The notes under the pieces were generated by a model. That model had not been told where the DNA came from. It made no database searches and saw only the letters and a program-made list of their open reading frames with translations. Positions 8,083 to 14,346 of a DNA stretch of 23,252 nt are shown piece by piece. This stretch comes from JBGPJM01 sp041485385. Lineage in GTDB: Bacteria > Planctomycetota > Phycisphaerae > Phycisphaerales > UBA1924. The translations under genes and the position numbers were made by a program. The stretch covers positions 1 to 23,252 of the forward strand of contig JBGPJM010000057.1 of assembly GCA_041485385.1 (NCBI GenBank). The letters are read 5' to 3'. Each line of letters begins with the position of its first letter. Position 1 is the first letter of the stretch.

Positions 8083-8160
8083 ATCTGAGACTAATGCTCC
8101 CAAATCGGAGAAGTCTTTTCCCAAAACTGAGAGACTTCTCGAATAGGATATGGGTCAGAT
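8083..8160. promoter_or_regulatory. Nested inverted repeats upstream of the sigma-54-like promoter
   Basis: A perfect 9-base inverted repeat, GAGAAGTCT (8108-8116) and AGACTTCTC (8132-8140), is separated by 15 bases. A second pair, ATCTGA (8083-8088) and TCAGAT (8155-8160), is nested almost concentrically outside it. The inner arms lie about 77-109 bases upstream of the predicted transcription start. That is the usual distance for an enhancer bound by a sigma-54 activator. The stretch is also noticeably more AT-rich than its surroundings. It could instead be a transcript hairpin. Confidence 0.45.
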
Positions 8161-8472
8161 TCCAAACATGAGAAGCCGAGAGCAGCCCTCCGAGTCGCCG
8201 CCTCGATTCTCTCCACGCTGCAAAGGGCGCGCGGTTAAGACAAGCCGACTGGCCGGGACCTGTGCCCTGGCATTGGGTGGAGTGGGTACCTGAGAACAAG
8301 CCCAGGCCGGGCATTCTGGCCGCGTTGTTCTCATTCTCAGCCCGATTATCCGGTGATCGCGTTCCGATGCGTCCAGTGCGGCTTGCCTGAGCCTGTCGCG
8401 CGCGAGCGGCCGCACCGTTGACCCCGGCCCGATCCACGACGTGGTAGCCGTTTCAACTCGCGCTTCCGCCAT
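8161..8472. other. Gene-free stretch
   Basis: No convincing gene was found here. The open frames on both strands lack recognisable domains, ribosome sites or plausible protein composition. No strong terminator for the zinc-ribbon gene ending at 8473 could be identified. Confidence 0.5.
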
Positions 8473-9160
8473 CTATGTCGGGTCGCCGCGAGGGCCAATG
8501 CCCGCCCCGCATTCCGGGCACAGACCGGCGTTGATGCCCGCTAGGGAGTAGCCGCAGGCCGGGCAGAGCCCGCGCCGGCGGCGGAGGCGTCGTCGAGCGA
8601 AGGCCGAGCCGTACCACGCCCCCGGCGACCAGCGCGGCGTAGAGGGCCGTGTTGGCGGCGAAGCCCGCCGGGGCGGGGCGGATGGGCAGTCTCTTCCAGC
8701 CCTGGGGGCCAAAGCCCCACCGGCTCATCGGGACCGGCGCCCCGTTCGTCCACCACGATGGGTCCGGCTGCGCGTCGTAGCGATGGGTGACGGTGGAAGA
8801 TCCGCGCGTTCCGTCGATGGAGAAGTCCATCCAACTCTCGCACCGCACCGCCGGGAGCGGCCAGCCCAGTGCGTGCAGGTCGATGCGGTAATGTTCTGAG
8901 TGATCGGGCGGTTGCTGGAGGTGAGTGACCGAGGACAGGACTACGACTCCGAGGCCGGCCTTCGTCATCAGCTGTTCCGGTGGCGGCCAGCGCGCGGGCG
9001 CGGCGCGAGGCCAGCGCCCAGCGATGCCGGCGAATGTCGTCTCCATCTTCGCCCAGTCTGCCGCGGCCAGTGCCGACCACGCGACCAGCACGTTGACGAC
9101 CATTCCCGCGAGCAGGAACACGGTGACGGAGGCAACTCGCCGTTTGCTCGACATGCGCAC
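8473..9160 (-). pseudogene. Membrane protein with C-terminal zinc ribbon, one apparent frameshift
   Basis: The first frame (GTG 9160 or ATG 9154) encodes an N-terminal membrane helix (about residues 9-33), a soluble segment with WP-rich and WMDFSIDG stretches, and a second helix (ANTALYAALVAG). After a run of five C at 8619-8623 (five G in the coding strand), the family continues only in the next frame: AWYGSAFARRRLRRRRG, then zinc ribbon CPACGYSLAGI...CPECGAGI and a stop at 8473. Joined, it is a protein of about 229 residues with two membrane helices and a cytoplasmic zinc ribbon, a layout I associate with Phycisphaerae, where its function is unknown. Without the correction, the first frame ends in a basic, Pro-rich tail at 8453. 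One surplus base in a homopolymer suggests a sequencing error, though real decay is possible. The start follows the HTH gene stop by three bases, so the two are probably cotranscribed. Confidence 0.75.
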
Positions 9161-9163
9161 GGG

Positions 9164-9613
9164 TCACTTCGCTGCGTACCGGCCCCGCTCGACCCGCCTG
9201 AACTTCCCGCTCTTGGTCAGCGCGATGCTCACCACGGCCCGGAAGTTCCGGGCCTTGGTCCTGTAGCCGGCGGCCCGCACCGCGTCCATCGCCTCGCCCA
9301 CGGAGAGCGTCCTGCGCCCCATCGCGGCGGCGAGGGCCTCGGGGAGCGTCATCTTGTTCCGGCCCCGCCGGCGGCGCCCCGGTGGGCGCCCCGGCCCGCG
9401 GCGGCCGCCACGCCCCCGCCCACGGGGCGCGGCGCCGTCGAGCGAGCCCAGGGCCTCCAGCTCGGCGCGCACGCGCTCGAGTTCGGTGGCCAGCTCGTCG
9501 TGCTGGCGGCGGAGGCGGCTGGTTTGGCTACGACGTCGCTGAAGTTCGGCGTTGAGGTCCGCCACGGTGATCCGTGCGAGCCTGCCGCCGCGAGGCCGTT
9601 TTCGCTTTGCCAT
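9164..9613 (-). CDS. Coiled-coil DNA-binding protein with GRP hook and winged-helix-like C-terminus
   Basis: A 149-aa basic protein. The ATG at 9613 has AAGGAG five bases upstream, which makes it better than an in-frame start eight codons earlier. Residues 16-56 form a heptad-rich coiled coil (probable oligomerisation). Residues 62-87 are an Arg/Gly-rich linker with a GPGRPPG core, like an AT-hook or H-NS-like minor-groove binder. Residues 88-146 (MTLPEALAAAM, LSVGEAMDAVRAAGY, NFRAVVSIALTKSGKFRRVERGRY) resemble the HARE-HTH type of winged-helix domain. The sum suggests a nucleoid-associated or regulatory protein, but its targets are unknown. It lies just upstream of the frameshifted zinc-ribbon gene, which probably shares its transcript. 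Confidence 0.75.
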   Translation of the reverse strand: MAKRKRPRGGRLARITVADLNAELQRRRSQTSRLRRQHDELATELERVRAELEALGSLDGAAPRGRGRGGRRGPGRPPGRRRRGRNKMTLPEALAAAMGRRTLSVGEAMDAVRAAGYRTKARNFRAVVSIALTKSGKFRRVERGRYAAK

Positions 9614-9638
9614 GACTGCTCCTTGGTTTGGCTCCATC

Positions 9639-9740
9639 CTACGCGTTCCGGCCCATCAGCAGGATGCACGCGGCGTTCGCTATCGTCAGCACACAGCACA
9701 GCCACGCGATATGTCGGCGTCTCGACTGTCCCAGGCGCAT
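9639..9740 (-). CDS. Possible 33-residue membrane peptide
   Basis: From ATG 9740 a 33-codon frame encodes a basic N-terminus (MRLGQSRRRH) followed by a hydrophobic helix of about 18 residues containing CC and a second Cys, then GRNA and a TAG stop at 9639. Charge distribution would place the N-terminus inside. The stop is about 16 bases before the ribosome site of the HTH gene, so the peptide could be its leader or operon partner. No clear ribosome site precedes the ATG and no homologue was recognised. The layout alone supports it. Confidence 0.3.
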   Translation of the reverse strand: MRLGQSRRRHIAWLCCVLTIANAACILLMGRNA

Positions 9741-9898
9741 GGTGGCGACCGTGGCGACGCTGCGGATGCGGAACCGGGCGGTGGCGGATGGACCCCTGTG
9801 GCACCGCTGCGCCGCGTGAGGATCGCGGGAGGGGGGAGGGGGGAACGAGGGCGCCGAGCGGTGGCACCCGAAGTTTGGAGAAGGGATGGAAGAGAAAT
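9741..9898. other. Gene-free stretch between the 33-residue ORF and the DUF3494 terminator
   Basis: No gene is supported here. It contains a purine-rich run on the plus strand around 9827-9852 (GGGAGGGGGGAGGGG) and presumably the promoter of the HTH operon, which could not be identified with confidence. Confidence 0.45.
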
Positions 9899-9940
9899 GC
9901 CGCCCCTTGCGACGCAGAAAGGCTCAGTCGCAGGGGCGGC
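9899..9940 (-). terminator. Hairpin terminator of the complete DUF3494 gene
   Basis: GCCGCCCCTTGCGAC (9899-9913) pairs with GTCGCAGGGGCGGC (9927-9940) around a 13-base loop, with a single bulged base. On the minus strand it lies 26 bases beyond the stop codon and is followed by ATTTCTCTTCC, a loose T-rich tail. This fits an intrinsic terminator. Confidence 0.7.
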
Positions 9941-9966
9941 GTCCATCGGGAATGCATGGTTGATGG

Positions 9967-12474
9967 TCACGGTCGCTGCGTAGCGATCGCCGTCACGTTC
10001 TCGGTGTGCCATGTTCCGCCGTCCCCCGGCTGCCACAGGTACCTCACGATGTCGCCGCTGGCCGATTGGCCGATGATGCTCGCGACACCATTCGGGGCGC
10101 CCACGGCGGCCATCGCTCCGGTCAGTCGCTCCGGATTCGGCTCCGCGGTGGAGTCGGTGATCGACGTGATGACCCAGTGATCGAACCCGGGCATCCACCA
10201 ATAGTCGACCAGATCGCCCTCGGGCGTGACGCCCGCAACGTTGAGCGCGCCCCACGGGAGCACGAAGCTCGTCAGCCCGACAGGATCCAGCGCCGTCCCG
10301 CCAAACATCTCGGTCAGGTTCGTGGTTATCCAGTTCCCCGCGCCGAGCTCCGGCGCCCACCACTGCACGATCACGTTCCCCTGCTCGTCCAACCCGGCCA
10401 GATTCAGGCCGCCCCACGGTGTGTCGTACGCCGTCAGGCCGGCCTCCACCATGAACGGCGGCGCCTGGGCCTGCTGGCTGATGTTGTTGCTCCACCAGTG
10501 CGGCGCCCCGGGTGCCCACCACACGGCGTTGACCTCGCCCGCGGCGTCCAGCCCCGCCACGTGCAGGCCGCCCCAGTCGGAAACGTACGAGATCAGGTTC
10601 GACGCGAACTCGGGCGTCTCGATCCCGTTGGGGGTCAGCTCCGCCCTGGTGATGTTCACGAAGGCCCAGACGGCCTGGTCGTTGTTCACGGCCCCGGTCT
10701 GGAAGTATCGCACCAGCTCGCCGCCCACGTTGAGCCCGACGATGTTGACGGTCCCGTCCAGGCCGCTTGCGAAGACGGTAGAGGGGCCGGTAATGGCGCT
10801 GGCGCTCGGCGAGTTCACCTGGGCTTCGGTCGTCAGGTTGCGCACCGCCAGCGGCGTCCGGCCCGTGTCCACCACGAAGAGCCCCTGCGGGGACGTGACC
10901 GAGACGTAGCTCTTCCCGTCGTGCATATCGACCCATGTATGCGTCGCGTACCGGTTCCCCGTCGTCAGCACGGGCGGCGCGGTCACGTCCAGCGACTCCT
11001 TGGTCCACGCCCCCGAGGGCGAGCGCTGCATCATCACGGCGTGGCCCGACGGATTGACGAAGGTGAGCGTGATGCGCCCCTCCGCGTCGGCCGAGGCGTG
11101 CGGCACCGCGGGCACCGCCGGCGGCGCGCAGCTGGAAAGGGTGACGCTGCTGGTATCCATCGTCACCGCGCCGTTCTGAGCGAGGGCTCTCCCTTCTGAG
11201 ATGCTTGCGCCGGTGGCCAGCGTGATGCTCGCCTGCGCAAGGATGGTCCCCTTGAACAACGTGCCGGCGCCCAACGTCGCGGAGGTCCCGACCTGCCAGT
11301 AGACGTTGCACGCGTTGCCGCTGTTGGTCATGACGACCGAGGCGTCGCTCGCAGTGGTGAGGGTGGTGCCGATCTGGAACACGAAGCGAGCGCCGGGGTC
11401 CCCCGCCGCGTCGAGCGTGAGCGGCGATGACGACATCGCGGCCTCCGACGCGAAGCGGTACACCCCCGGCCCGAGCGTGAGCCCGCCCAGGTCCATGCCC
11501 GTCAGGTCCTGGGTGGGCGCCACGCCCGCGAGGGCGTCGTACGCGATGGCGGCATCGTCCTGGGCCCGGTGCGCGACCGCATCGCCCGGGTGAATCGTGT
11601 CGCCCGGGCTGAAGCCCGTGATGGAGGTCCCCGGCCAGACGCCCAGGTCCCCGGTGACGGTTGTCACGCCAGTGCTCGTCACCGTCGAACCCCCCAGGAC
11701 GGCGAAGCTCCGCGCGGAGCCCAGGATGTCGTTCACGACCAACGTCAGCACGCTCTGGAAGGTCTGCGGCGGGAACGCCAATGGTGCGTATTGGACAGAG
11801 CCCGGCACATCGTCCAGCCCGTCGTCCACGCCGTCGCCGTTCTCGTCGCCGGGGCCGAAGATGCCGTCGGCGCCGGGGTCGGGCGGTAATTCCACGAACG
11901 CCGTCCACTCACGGCCCGCCACGATGTTCCCGCGCGCTGTGATGGTGTACGAGGCAACGTTGCTCGGCAGCGTGCTGATCTCGAAGGTGGACACAAACTG
12001 GTTGCGCCCGTAGCTGAGGGGCGCCGGCTGCGGTTCCGGCTGGTTCGTTCCCGGAATCCCGACCCAGGAAAGGACCTGCGCCCCGAACGCGGCGTCGATG
12101 GCGGTCAGGGAGTCCCAGGGGTCGGCCAGTGGAGAGCCGTTCGAGGATGGCTGGAATGCGAACGTGAACGGCGGGAGCCTGCCCGGCGTGCGGAGGTTGT
12201 AGCCCGCCGGGTTGTTGTCGCTCAGCGTGCCGACGTTCCAAGCCAGAAACCCCGCCGGGGGTGCCGGCCCGTCGTCGTCGTCGAACACCCCGAACTGCAC
12301 GCGCAGCCGCACCAGCTCGTCCGGCGCGCCCAGCAGCACGTTGTTCCGCAGCACGATGTCGGTGTTCCCGACCCGCAGCACCCAACGGGTTTCGACGTGC
12401 CACGCCTCCGCGGCGCAGGTCACACCGAGCGCCACCGCGGCGAACGCCAAACCAAGCGAACCAGAATGTCTCAT
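9967..12474 (-). CDS. Secreted DUF3494 (ice-binding-like) protein with extra N-terminal domain and propeller-like repeats
   Basis: An 835-aa secreted protein. The ATG at 12474 has GGAAG six bases upstream; the frame is open to 13014 but that part is low-complexity. Signal peptide about 1-24 (AEA/WH). Residues 25-240 are a beta-rich domain of unknown family, with a calcium-loop-like DENGDGVDDGLDD at 210-222. Residues 249-445 are DUF3494, with FAVLGGSTVTSTG, TGDLGVWPGT, GGLTLGPGVY and ACNVYWQVGTSATLG. Residues 505-830 contain about six repeats of 45-55 residues, each with a G-x-N-V/L-x-G core, a D/E-G turn, a WW or YF pair and W...N-I/L-T (for example at 626-668, 683-723, 737-775 and 790-830). 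This resembles a lectin-type beta-propeller. Paralogue at 1-1383, lacking the N-terminal domain. Likely cell-surface or adhesive; actual ice binding is untested. Confidence 0.9.
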   Translation of the reverse strand: MRHSGSLGLAFAAVALGVTCAAEAWHVETRWVLRVGNTDIVLRNNVLLGAPDELVRLRVQFGVFDDDDGPAPPAGFLAWNVGTLSDNNPAGYNLRTPGRLPPFTFAFQPSSNGSPLADPWDSLTAIDAAFGAQVLSWVGIPGTNQPEPQPAPLSYGRNQFVSTFEISTLPSNVASYTITARGNIVAGREWTAFVELPPDPGADGIFGPGDENGDGVDDGLDDVPGSVQYAPLAFPPQTFQSVLTLVVNDILGSARSFAVLGGSTVTSTGVTTVTGDLGVWPGTSITGFSPGDTIHPGDAVAHRAQDDAAIAYDALAGVAPTQDLTGMDLGGLTLGPGVYRFASEAAMSSSPLTLDAAGDPGARFVFQIGTTLTTASDASVVMTNSGNACNVYWQVGTSATLGAGTLFKGTILAQASITLATGASISEGRALAQNGAVTMDTSSVTLSSCAPPAVPAVPHASADAEGRITLTFVNPSGHAVMMQRSPSGAWTKESLDVTAPPVLTTGNRYATHTWVDMHDGKSYVSVTSPQGLFVVDTGRTPLAVRNLTTEAQVNSPSASAITGPSTVFASGLDGTVNIVGLNVGGELVRYFQTGAVNNDQAVWAFVNITRAELTPNGIETPEFASNLISYVSDWGGLHVAGLDAAGEVNAVWWAPGAPHWWSNNISQQAQAPPFMVEAGLTAYDTPWGGLNLAGLDEQGNVIVQWWAPELGAGNWITTNLTEMFGGTALDPVGLTSFVLPWGALNVAGVTPEGDLVDYWWMPGFDHWVITSITDSTAEPNPERLTGAMAAVGAPNGVASIIGQSASGDIVRYLWQPGDGGTWHTENVTAIATQRP
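10429..11731. repeat. Copy B of the 1.3-kb divergent direct repeat
   Basis: Partner of 1-1313. It covers the DUF3494 domain and the first propeller repeats of the complete protein. Similarity stops abruptly at the start of DUF3494, where this gene continues into an unrelated N-terminal domain and copy A continues into its own signal peptide. Confidence 0.85.
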
Positions 12475-12495
12475 TGTGCTCTTCCGAGCGGGCTG

Positions 12496-12530
12496 AGGGT
12501 ACGCAACCCCGAGGGAGTTGACAACCCTCG
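12496..12530 (-). promoter_or_regulatory. Possible promoter of the DUF3494 gene, overlapped by a dyad
   Basis: On the minus strand TTGTCA (12524-12519) and TACCCT (12501-12496) are 17 bases apart, about 20-50 bases before the ATG at 12474. A 6-base inverted repeat, CGAGGG (12510-12515) and CCCTCG (12525-12530), flanks the -35 element and could be an operator. The -10 match is weak. Confidence 0.4.
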
Positions 12531-12688
12531 CGAGCCGATGGCGCGTGGCGGCGGTAACGGTCAGTGCGCAGTGGTGGCCGTTCGTGGGGGCCACCCCGTT
12601 GACACGCTGAAACAGCGCCCCACCACAGGCTTCCGCTTCAACATGGAGGCCGGCAACGTCGCCTCCCCTGGACGGGGCAGGTCCTGTT

Positions 12689-12710
12689 TGCGCGCCCGAC
12701 TGGGCGCGCA
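12689..12710. repeat. Perfect 9-bp GC-only inverted repeat (hairpin)
   Basis: TGCGCGCCC and GGGCGCGCA are separated by GACT. The left arm lies in a short sequence, CCTGTTTGCGCGC, that recurs at about 12760-12773. The role is unknown; no gene on either strand ends directly before it and the flanking T-run (near 12730) is too far away to make it an obvious terminator. Confidence 0.6.
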
Positions 12711-12846
12711 CAAGCGGGCGCACCCACATTTTTTCGTCTCGGCGGCGCAGGGCCGCGGGCCCTGTTTGCGCGCGCACGGAAGGTCTGAATCGGGGCGTGA
12801 CGCCGTATGTGCCAAGGGTGAGGGCGCCCCCATTCCGCGCCGAACA

Positions 12847-12970
12847 TCCCATGCCCAACTCCCACTCACCGCCCATCGCCCACCGCCCCTCCCCCCTCCA
12901 TCTCCATCTCCCCGCCTCTACGCCTTCACGCCCCCACGCCTCCACGCCTTCCAACCTCCCCAGCGCACCC
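12847..12970. repeat. C-rich pyrimidine tract with recurring CACGCC and TCCATC words
   Basis: About 120 bases almost free of G outside CG dinucleotides, with C/T far in excess. Short words recur irregularly: CACGCC several times, and CTCCATCTCCATCTCC as a 6-base tandem. The asymmetric strand composition contrasts with the neighbouring genes. Looks like slippage-generated simple sequence. Confidence 0.6.
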
Positions 12971-13077
12971 GCGCGCCGGGGTTTCGGGCCCATCTTGGCG
13001 GCCGCTAACCACACTCAACTCACGTCGCCACAACCACTTGCAGCAAATCCACCCCTCAAAAACAAGCCGGTTTTTCT

Positions 13078-13136
13078 CGGTTTTTCGAAGAATCTCTCGA
13101 CCCTTCCCGGTCTTTCGATGGATCTCTCGTCTTTTC
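13078..13136. repeat. Degenerate 30-bp tandem repeat, two units
   Basis: Unit 1 starts at 13078 with CGGTTTTTCGAAGAATCTC and unit 2 at 13108 with CGGTCTTTCGATGGATCTC. Both then have TCG and end in a TTC (13106 and 13136). About 23 of 29 compared positions agree by eye at exact 30-base spacing. A partial third unit (CCGGTTTTTCTCGG) precedes at 13067-13080. Confidence 0.6.
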
Positions 13137-13204
13137 TCGTCCTCTCTCCCTCGGCAACTCAAACCCACATCAAGTCCATGTCCCACAAGCACTTACAGCA
13201 CAGC

Positions 13205-13296
13205 ACGCCCCGAAAAAAACCCCTCAAAAAACCCCAAAAAACCTCGCCGAACCTCAAAGAACCCCCATCGAACCTCTCGAAATCTCCAAAAACCTC
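13205..13296. repeat. Alternating C-run and A-run array (G/T array on the minus strand)
   Basis: C4-A7-C4-T-C-A6-C4-A6-CC and similar blocks repeat up to the stop codon of the outer-membrane protein gene at 13301. Read on that gene's own strand, this is GGTT-type sequence with G4 and T6-T7 runs in its 3' region. It might act in transcription termination or mRNA structure. No stable stem-loop is evident. Confidence 0.5.
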
Positions 13297-13300
13297 CGCC

Positions 13301-14215
13301 TCAGAACCGGATCGTCAGCTCCACATAAGGCCCCTGCATCAGAAGGTCGTACGTGAACGCGTTGAGGCTGGCGGCCGAGCCCTCCTTGAAGTCCACCTTC
13401 AGCCACTTGTACCCCACACCCAGCGAGATCGACCGCGAGAAGTTGAACTCCGCGCCCGCCGCAGCACTCCAGGTAAAGGTCGATTCGCCCGCCCCGATGT
13501 CGGCACGCCCGAACAGCGTGAACGGCTGCGCGAACTGCACCCTGCCGCGCACTCCGCCGAAGCCGTCGACCCAGCGCTTGTTGTCGCTCCCCCCGATGGG
13601 CAGGAACGGGTCGTCGATCGACATGTCCATGATGTGGACGCGCACGCCGCCCAGCGGCTCGACGACGATGCGGAAGCCGGGATCGGTATCGCCCTGCGGC
13701 CGGGTGTCGAGCACGGCGTACGCCGCCCCCGCCTCCAGAACCCACCCCCTGATCGACGCGGTCGCGTTGCTGGAAGAGACACCGCCGCTCCCCTTGGGCT
13801 CCAGGTCGAGGTACAGGGCATCGCCGAAGAGGGTGAGCTTCCCCAAGGAAATCTCGAGGTGCCCCTCGAGACCCCCCCTTGCATCGCCCACGTCCTCGAA
13901 CGCGTCGCTCAGGGAGTTGTCCACCTTCGTCATGTTGCCGCCCGCCGCGACGTCGCCCTTGATCGCGGGGACCCAGACCGAGGGCGTGATGCTGACGCTC
14001 AGCGAGCCACCGCTGCCGCCGTCGGCGGCCTGGGGAAACGGGGCCGCAACACCCCCAGCGCCCGCGGCGCTCAGGGCGCCGGCGACGTCCAGCTTCAGCG
14101 ACGTGTCGGCGGCGACGACCAGCCCGCCGGGAGAGAGCGCGCCCTGGGCAAGGACGGCCGCCGGAAGCAAGAGGGAGGCCGCGGCCAGGAGTCGGCAGGG
14201 GAAGGTTCTGGACAT
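13301..14215 (-). CDS. Outer-membrane beta-barrel protein
   Basis: A 304-aa protein. The ATG at 14215 has CGGAG eight bases upstream. The signal peptide (about residues 1-23, AVLA/QG) is followed by a Gly/Ala-rich segment of about 45 residues. From about residue 70 alternating strands run to a C-terminal IRF, a canonical outer-membrane barrel end. Strand stretches such as LEISLGKLTLFGDALYLDL, VLEAGAAYAVL and ISLGVGYKWLKVDF, separated by Gly/Asp/Ser loops, suggest an 8- to 10-stranded OmpW- or OmpA-like barrel. No specific family was recognised and no OmpA peptidoglycan domain is present. The gene stands alone, 132 bases beyond the start-side neighbour speA's stop, followed by the repeat-rich gap. 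Function unknown. Confidence 0.75.
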   Translation of the reverse strand: MSRTFPCRLLAAASLLLPAAVLAQGALSPGGLVVAADTSLKLDVAGALSAAGAGGVAAPFPQAADGGSGGSLSVSITPSVWVPAIKGDVAAGGNMTKVDNSLSDAFEDVGDARGGLEGHLEISLGKLTLFGDALYLDLEPKGSGGVSSSNATASIRGWVLEAGAAYAVLDTRPQGDTDPGFRIVVEPLGGVRVHIMDMSIDDPFLPIGGSDNKRWVDGFGGVRGRVQFAQPFTLFGRADIGAGESTFTWSAAAGAEFNFSRSISLGVGYKWLKVDFKEGSAASLNAFTYDLLMQGPYVELTIRF

Positions 14216-14283
14216 TGGAACTGCTCCGTTGTTGGGGCACGTGGGGGGCGCAGTGTAACCAATGGGCGGTGCGAAGTGCCAGG

Positions 14284-14304
14284 TGCTGAGTGCTCAGTGC
14301 TGAG
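14284..14304. repeat. Three 7-bp tandem repeats TGCTGAG/TGCTCAG/TGCTGAG
   Basis: Three consecutive 7-base units with one alternating base form the perfect dyad CTGAG-TG-CTCAG in the middle. It lies in the 131-base gap between speA (stop at 14347) and the outer-membrane protein gene (start at 14215). It could form a weak hairpin in the speA transcript. Confidence 0.6.
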
Positions 14305-14346
14305 GGGGAATGGAGGATGAACGATGGCCGACGGGCGACGCTGGGT

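Larger units (their letters stand above)
12531..13300. other. Gene-free, low-complexity intergenic region
   Basis: About 770 bases with no believable gene on either strand. The open frames here are composed of Arg/Pro/Ser-rich low-complexity protein. It holds a GC hairpin, a C-rich pyrimidine tract, a 30-base degenerate tandem repeat and a C/A (G/T on the other strand) run array, listed separately. It separates two minus-strand genes for surface or outer-membrane proteins. Confidence 0.6.

Noticed and set aside
8021..8437. A 138-codon minus-strand frame between the ferredoxin and zinc-ribbon genes
   Set aside because: No domain, no ribosome site, and it runs through the sigma-54-like promoter and the dyad.
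1..11731. The two 1.3-kb repeats as a composite transposon
   Set aside because: The repeats are protein-coding DUF3494 sequence without transposase, terminal inverted repeats or target-site duplications.
12475..13014. N-terminal extension of the DUF3494 protein to 13014
   Set aside because: The extension is low-complexity, while ATG 12474 has a ribosome site, a signal peptide and a promoter-like sequence just upstream.
13205..13270. A classical G-quadruplex
   Set aside because: Only three G4 runs are close together; the fourth lies about 27 bases away, outside the usual loop limits.
13078..13300. Repeats as a CRISPR array
   Set aside because: The units are degenerate and directly adjacent with no unique spacers, and no cas gene is present.
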